Assembly: GCA_045639325.1 (NCBI GenBank)
Contig: JAZUCU010000011.1
Span: 1 to 26,716 of the forward strand
Length of the DNA: 26,716 bases
From: RGIG8244 sp045639325
GTDB taxonomy: Bacteria; Verrucomicrobiota; Lentisphaeria; Victivallales; UBA1829
Reading direction: 5' to 3'
The position numbers and the translations under genes are program-made. Positions 24,898 to 26,716 of this stretch are shown here, in pieces. Each line of letters opens with the position of its first letter. Position 1 is the first letter of the stretch. Below the pieces are notes generated by a model. The model was given only the letters and a program-made list of their open reading frames with translations. It had not been told where the DNA came from and made no database searches.

Positions 24898-26010
24898 TTA
24901 ACGTTCAAGAAAATTTGTTTCTTCAAGAAAATCTGCAATCAGCGGAAACTGATATTTCCCGTGCTTGGAGACTCTGCTCTGTTTCCCCGACAACAAGACA
25001 TCCACCATTTCTTTTGTTTCCGTCTTCTGAGGACGGTGGAGGATTCTTGTTTGCGGCGGCAAGCCCGGCGACCGGAGGAATTCGCTGACACTGCAGATGA
25101 GTTTGGTTGTTTCCGGGATCCCGGTTTCCTGAAAGAAATCGGGAATGGTTGCGGGCATATCATAAAGGTTGCTGTCAAAAATCAAGCCGTCAAAATGCAG
25201 CGTCTGATACGTTTCTTTCAGCAATTCCAGGGATTGACGGAATGAAATTTCTGCATCGTAGAGAATGTAATACTTTTCCTCACTGTCCAGTCCGGCATTG
25301 GCGAGTGCATCAAGGAAAAACGGCTTGCCGCGTTTGGAAATATCGGTCTGTTTTCTGCCGAAATAGGCAATCTTCTTTGCTCCATCTTTATGCAGCTGCA
25401 TTACAGCATCGCCGAGACAATCCCAGTAATTCCCCCAATAAAGGTGATAGAAATCAATATCCGACTTTTCAAAACAGTTTTCGGCACAACCACTGACGAT
25501 CCCCAGACGGCATTTCTTTTTCTCCAGAATGGAATAAAAATCGGTCGCCCAATGCCCGTTGAAGATGACGATGTCACCTTTCCGCAGATGATTGAACTGA
25601 CTCATGATGACATTGTCCGGATTATTATCCTTTGTGATGGGTAACGTTACAGCATACGTGCCATGTTCCACTGCGGAGCGGACGCACCCCTGAATCATCT
25701 GCTGAATCAGGTAGGAGGAATAAAACCCGCTGGCGGTATAGTAATTGGGGCAGGGGACAAGGATATAAACGGGATTTTTTCCGGTATTGCTTTCCACTGC
25801 GGTATCCCGGAGGAATGTTCCCCGGTTTGTCCGCTGGATCAAACCTTCTTCGGCGAGGCGGCTTAATGTAGACCGCAGAGACCGTCTGGCGACACCGATT
25901 TCGGCGGCAAGCTGCACTTCGGAAGGCAGTTTGTCCCCGGGCTTGTAATTCTCTCTAATCTTTTTTATCATCAAAGAATAGATCATATTTTGTTTCGACG
26001 GTAATGGCAT
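24898..26010 (-). CDS. GntR-type HTH regulator with LacI-like sensor domain (AraR-like)
   Basis: This 370-aa regulator has an N-terminal GntR winged helix (about 1-72; GDKLPSEVQLAAEIGVARRS, then RLAEEGLIQRTNRGTFL). A LacI/GalR-type periplasmic-binding-protein sensor follows (about 80-345; GAKKIAYFGRKQ, DGLIFDS). This is the AraR architecture, in which a sugar releases the repressor from DNA. I start it at ATG 26010 because GAGGTG lies seven bases upstream. A GTG at 26061 in frame would add 17 residues but falls inside the promoter. It is the first gene of the long operon, and its promoter holds a palindrome (26051-26063), so sugar-controlled autoregulation of the whole cluster is inferred. 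Confidence 0.9.
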   Translation of the reverse strand: MPLPSKQNMIYSLMIKKIRENYKPGDKLPSEVQLAAEIGVARRSLRSTLSRLAEEGLIQRTNRGTFLRDTAVESNTGKNPVYILVPCPNYYTASGFYSSYLIQQMIQGCVRSAVEHGTYAVTLPITKDNNPDNVIMSQFNHLRKGDIVIFNGHWATDFYSILEKKKCRLGIVSGCAENCFEKSDIDFYHLYWGNYWDCLGDAVMQLHKDGAKKIAYFGRKQTDISKRGKPFFLDALANAGLDSEEKYYILYDAEISFRQSLELLKETYQTLHFDGLIFDSNLYDMPATIPDFFQETGIPETTKLICSVSEFLRSPGLPPQTRILHRPQKTETKEMVDVLLSGKQSRVSKHGKYQFPLIADFLEETNFLER

Positions 26011-26042
26011 AAAAAAGCACCTCAAAAAAATGTTTATGCAGG

Positions 26043-26072
26043 AATATATTTTGTGGTACACAATAAAGTCAA
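26043..26072 (-). promoter_or_regulatory. promoter of the glycan operon
   Basis: On the minus strand, TTGACT (26067-26072) is followed after 18 bp by TATATT (26043-26048). Transcription would start near 26036, about 25 bases before the regulator ATG. No comparable promoter was seen in the short gaps down to 10974, which supports a single long transcript. Confidence 0.6.
26051..26063. promoter_or_regulatory. candidate operator TTGTGTACCACAA
   Basis: This 13-bp palindrome (TTGTG-TAC-CACAA on the minus strand) lies wholly between the -35 and -10 boxes of the operon promoter. Its TTGT...ACAA form resembles AraR-type operators of GntR/LacI hybrid regulators. Bound repressor would block RNA polymerase. 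I found no second copy in the window. Confidence 0.55.
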
Positions 26073-26312
26073 GGAAAAAACTGAAAAATTTTTGATTTTT
26101 TTCACCGATATCCCATAAAATTTCAAAAAAGTGGGTATATTACCGTGATCAGAGCGGAGATTTTTTCATGTTTTAAAAGTTTGTGCAGCGTTTTTTGTAG
26201 ATTACCTGTTATTCCTCCTATTCAACCTATCCGACTTATTCTCCGCCGGAACAAGTTTTCCACGACTCCATAAAAAATCGAAAAAATATTAAATTACCAT
26301 GTCAGATTTTTC
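26073..26312. other. divergent intergenic region between regulator and kinase
   Basis: This is the core of the 361-bp space between the divergently read regulator and kinase genes. It is AT-rich with homopolymer runs, and I see no open frame with a ribosome binding site. An imperfect inverted pair (GATATCCCA near 26107, TGGGTATAT near 26132) is the only structure noted and is weak. Confidence 0.5.
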
Positions 26313-26340
26313 TTGAAAAATTGTCTTTATAGCATATAGT
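26313..26340 (+). promoter_or_regulatory. promoter of the serine/threonine kinase gene
   Basis: TTGAAA (26313-26318) and TATAGT (26335-26340) are separated by 16 bp, about 30 bases before the kinase ATG. An alternative -10, TATAAT at 26342-26347, has only a poor 15-bp pairing (TTGTCT). Confidence 0.5.
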
Positions 26341-26371
26341 ATATAATTTGCTAAAAACTGGAGTATAAAAG

Positions 26372-26716
26372 ATGGATGATATGGATAAAACAATTCCGCC
26401 AAAACGGACATCTGCACCTGATGGCGATGATGTGACCATGCCCGGAAAACGGGATCGGAAACCGGACGGAAGATTTGCTGTCGGTGACCTGATTATGTCC
26501 CGTTACAAAGTCCTCGCGGAACTCGGGCAGGGTGGCATGGGTGTTGTATACAAATGCTTTGATGAAACCGCAGGGATCGAAGTTGCACTGAAAGCATTGC
26601 CGCCGGAATTGTCCCACAATACTCTTGAGATGGAAGATATTAAAGATAATTTTCAGCTGGTATCCAAACTTGTCCATCAGAATATCGCAATCTCTAAGAA
26701 TCTGGAAAAAGATAAC
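26372..26716 (+). CDS. serine/threonine protein kinase, N-terminal part (runs off the window)
   Basis: This is the first 115 codons of a eukaryotic-type Ser/Thr kinase that continues beyond the right edge. A polar, charged N-terminal stretch of about 43 residues precedes the kinase domain. The glycine-rich loop is LGQGGMGVVY (51-60) and the ATP-binding lysine K74 is in VALKAL. The helix-C region reads DNFQLVSKLVHQNIA. By alignment to the common E-A-x-x-L-x-x-L-x-H-P-N-I pattern, Asn93 occupies the place of the conserved Glu. GGAG eight bases before the ATG supports the start. It is the only plus-strand gene here, and its target is unknown. Confidence 0.9.
   Translation, partial: MDDMDKTIPPKRTSAPDGDDVTMPGKRDRKPDGRFAVGDLIMSRYKVLAELGQGGMGVVYKCFDETAGIEVALKALPPELSHNTLEMEDIKDNFQLVSKLVHQNIAISKNLEKDN

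Noticed and set aside
26011..26061. GTG at 26061 as start of the regulator
   Set aside because: It lies within the promoter and operator. The extra 17 residues precede the normal GntR N-terminus, while ATG 26010 has a GAGGTG binding site.

Overview
The window looks like chromosomal DNA of a Lentisphaerota (Victivallales-like) bacterium of the PVC superphylum. This is an inference. It rests on a pseudopilin with an [20 protein letters not shown]-type leader and an H-X9-DG tail motif, on large secreted multi-domain glycosidases placed beside it, on a PVC-style serine/threonine kinase, and on moderate GC with purine-rich ribosome binding sites. Every recognisable gene from 307 to 26010 is on the minus strand; only the truncated kinase at the right end reads rightwards. 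I saw no tRNA, rRNA, CRISPR array, transposase or phage gene.

Right to left in transcription order, a tightly packed run of ten genes (26010 down to 10974) begins with a GntR/LacI-type (AraR-like) regulator. Its promoter contains a 13-bp palindrome (TTGTGTACCACAA), a good autoregulatory operator candidate. The genes that follow are a DegT/StrS-family PLP aminotransferase, an amidohydrolase-2 metal hydrolase, an unrecognised 286-aa cytoplasmic protein, an H-X9-DG pseudopilin, a 1036-aa secreted CBM / beta-sandwich / clan-A-like TIM barrel / CBM9-like protein, a 185-aa secreted stand-alone copy of the N-terminal CBM, a second 1038-aa paralogue of the large protein, a leaderless CBM9-like/FN3/metallophosphoesterase, and a leaderless PHP-domain hydrolase. 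Gaps are between -1 and about 43 bp, so this is probably one glycan-responsive operon. It has no SusC/SusD pair and no visible transporter.

After a 110-bp gap holding a 9-bp-arm palindrome comes a GH2 beta-galactosidase (lacZ type), closely followed by an O-antigen-ligase/Wzy-like membrane protein with a TPR-like tail. Then a 224-bp gap carries a convincing promoter for a second operon: TolC-family outer-membrane protein, glutamyl-tRNA synthetase with a large insertion, peptide deformylase, a DUF1189-like membrane protein, and a bacterial homologue of the eukaryotic eIF2-assembly factor Cdc123 (D123 family). Successive genes here overlap as ATGA or lie about 24 bp apart. Positions 1-306 hold no supported gene.

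The most interesting unit is the 15-kb regulator/pseudopilin/paralogous-glycosidase locus. I infer that it binds and cuts a complex glycan outside the cytoplasm, and that the aminotransferase, amidohydrolase, phosphoesterase and PHP proteins modify products inside. The substrate cannot be named from sequence alone.
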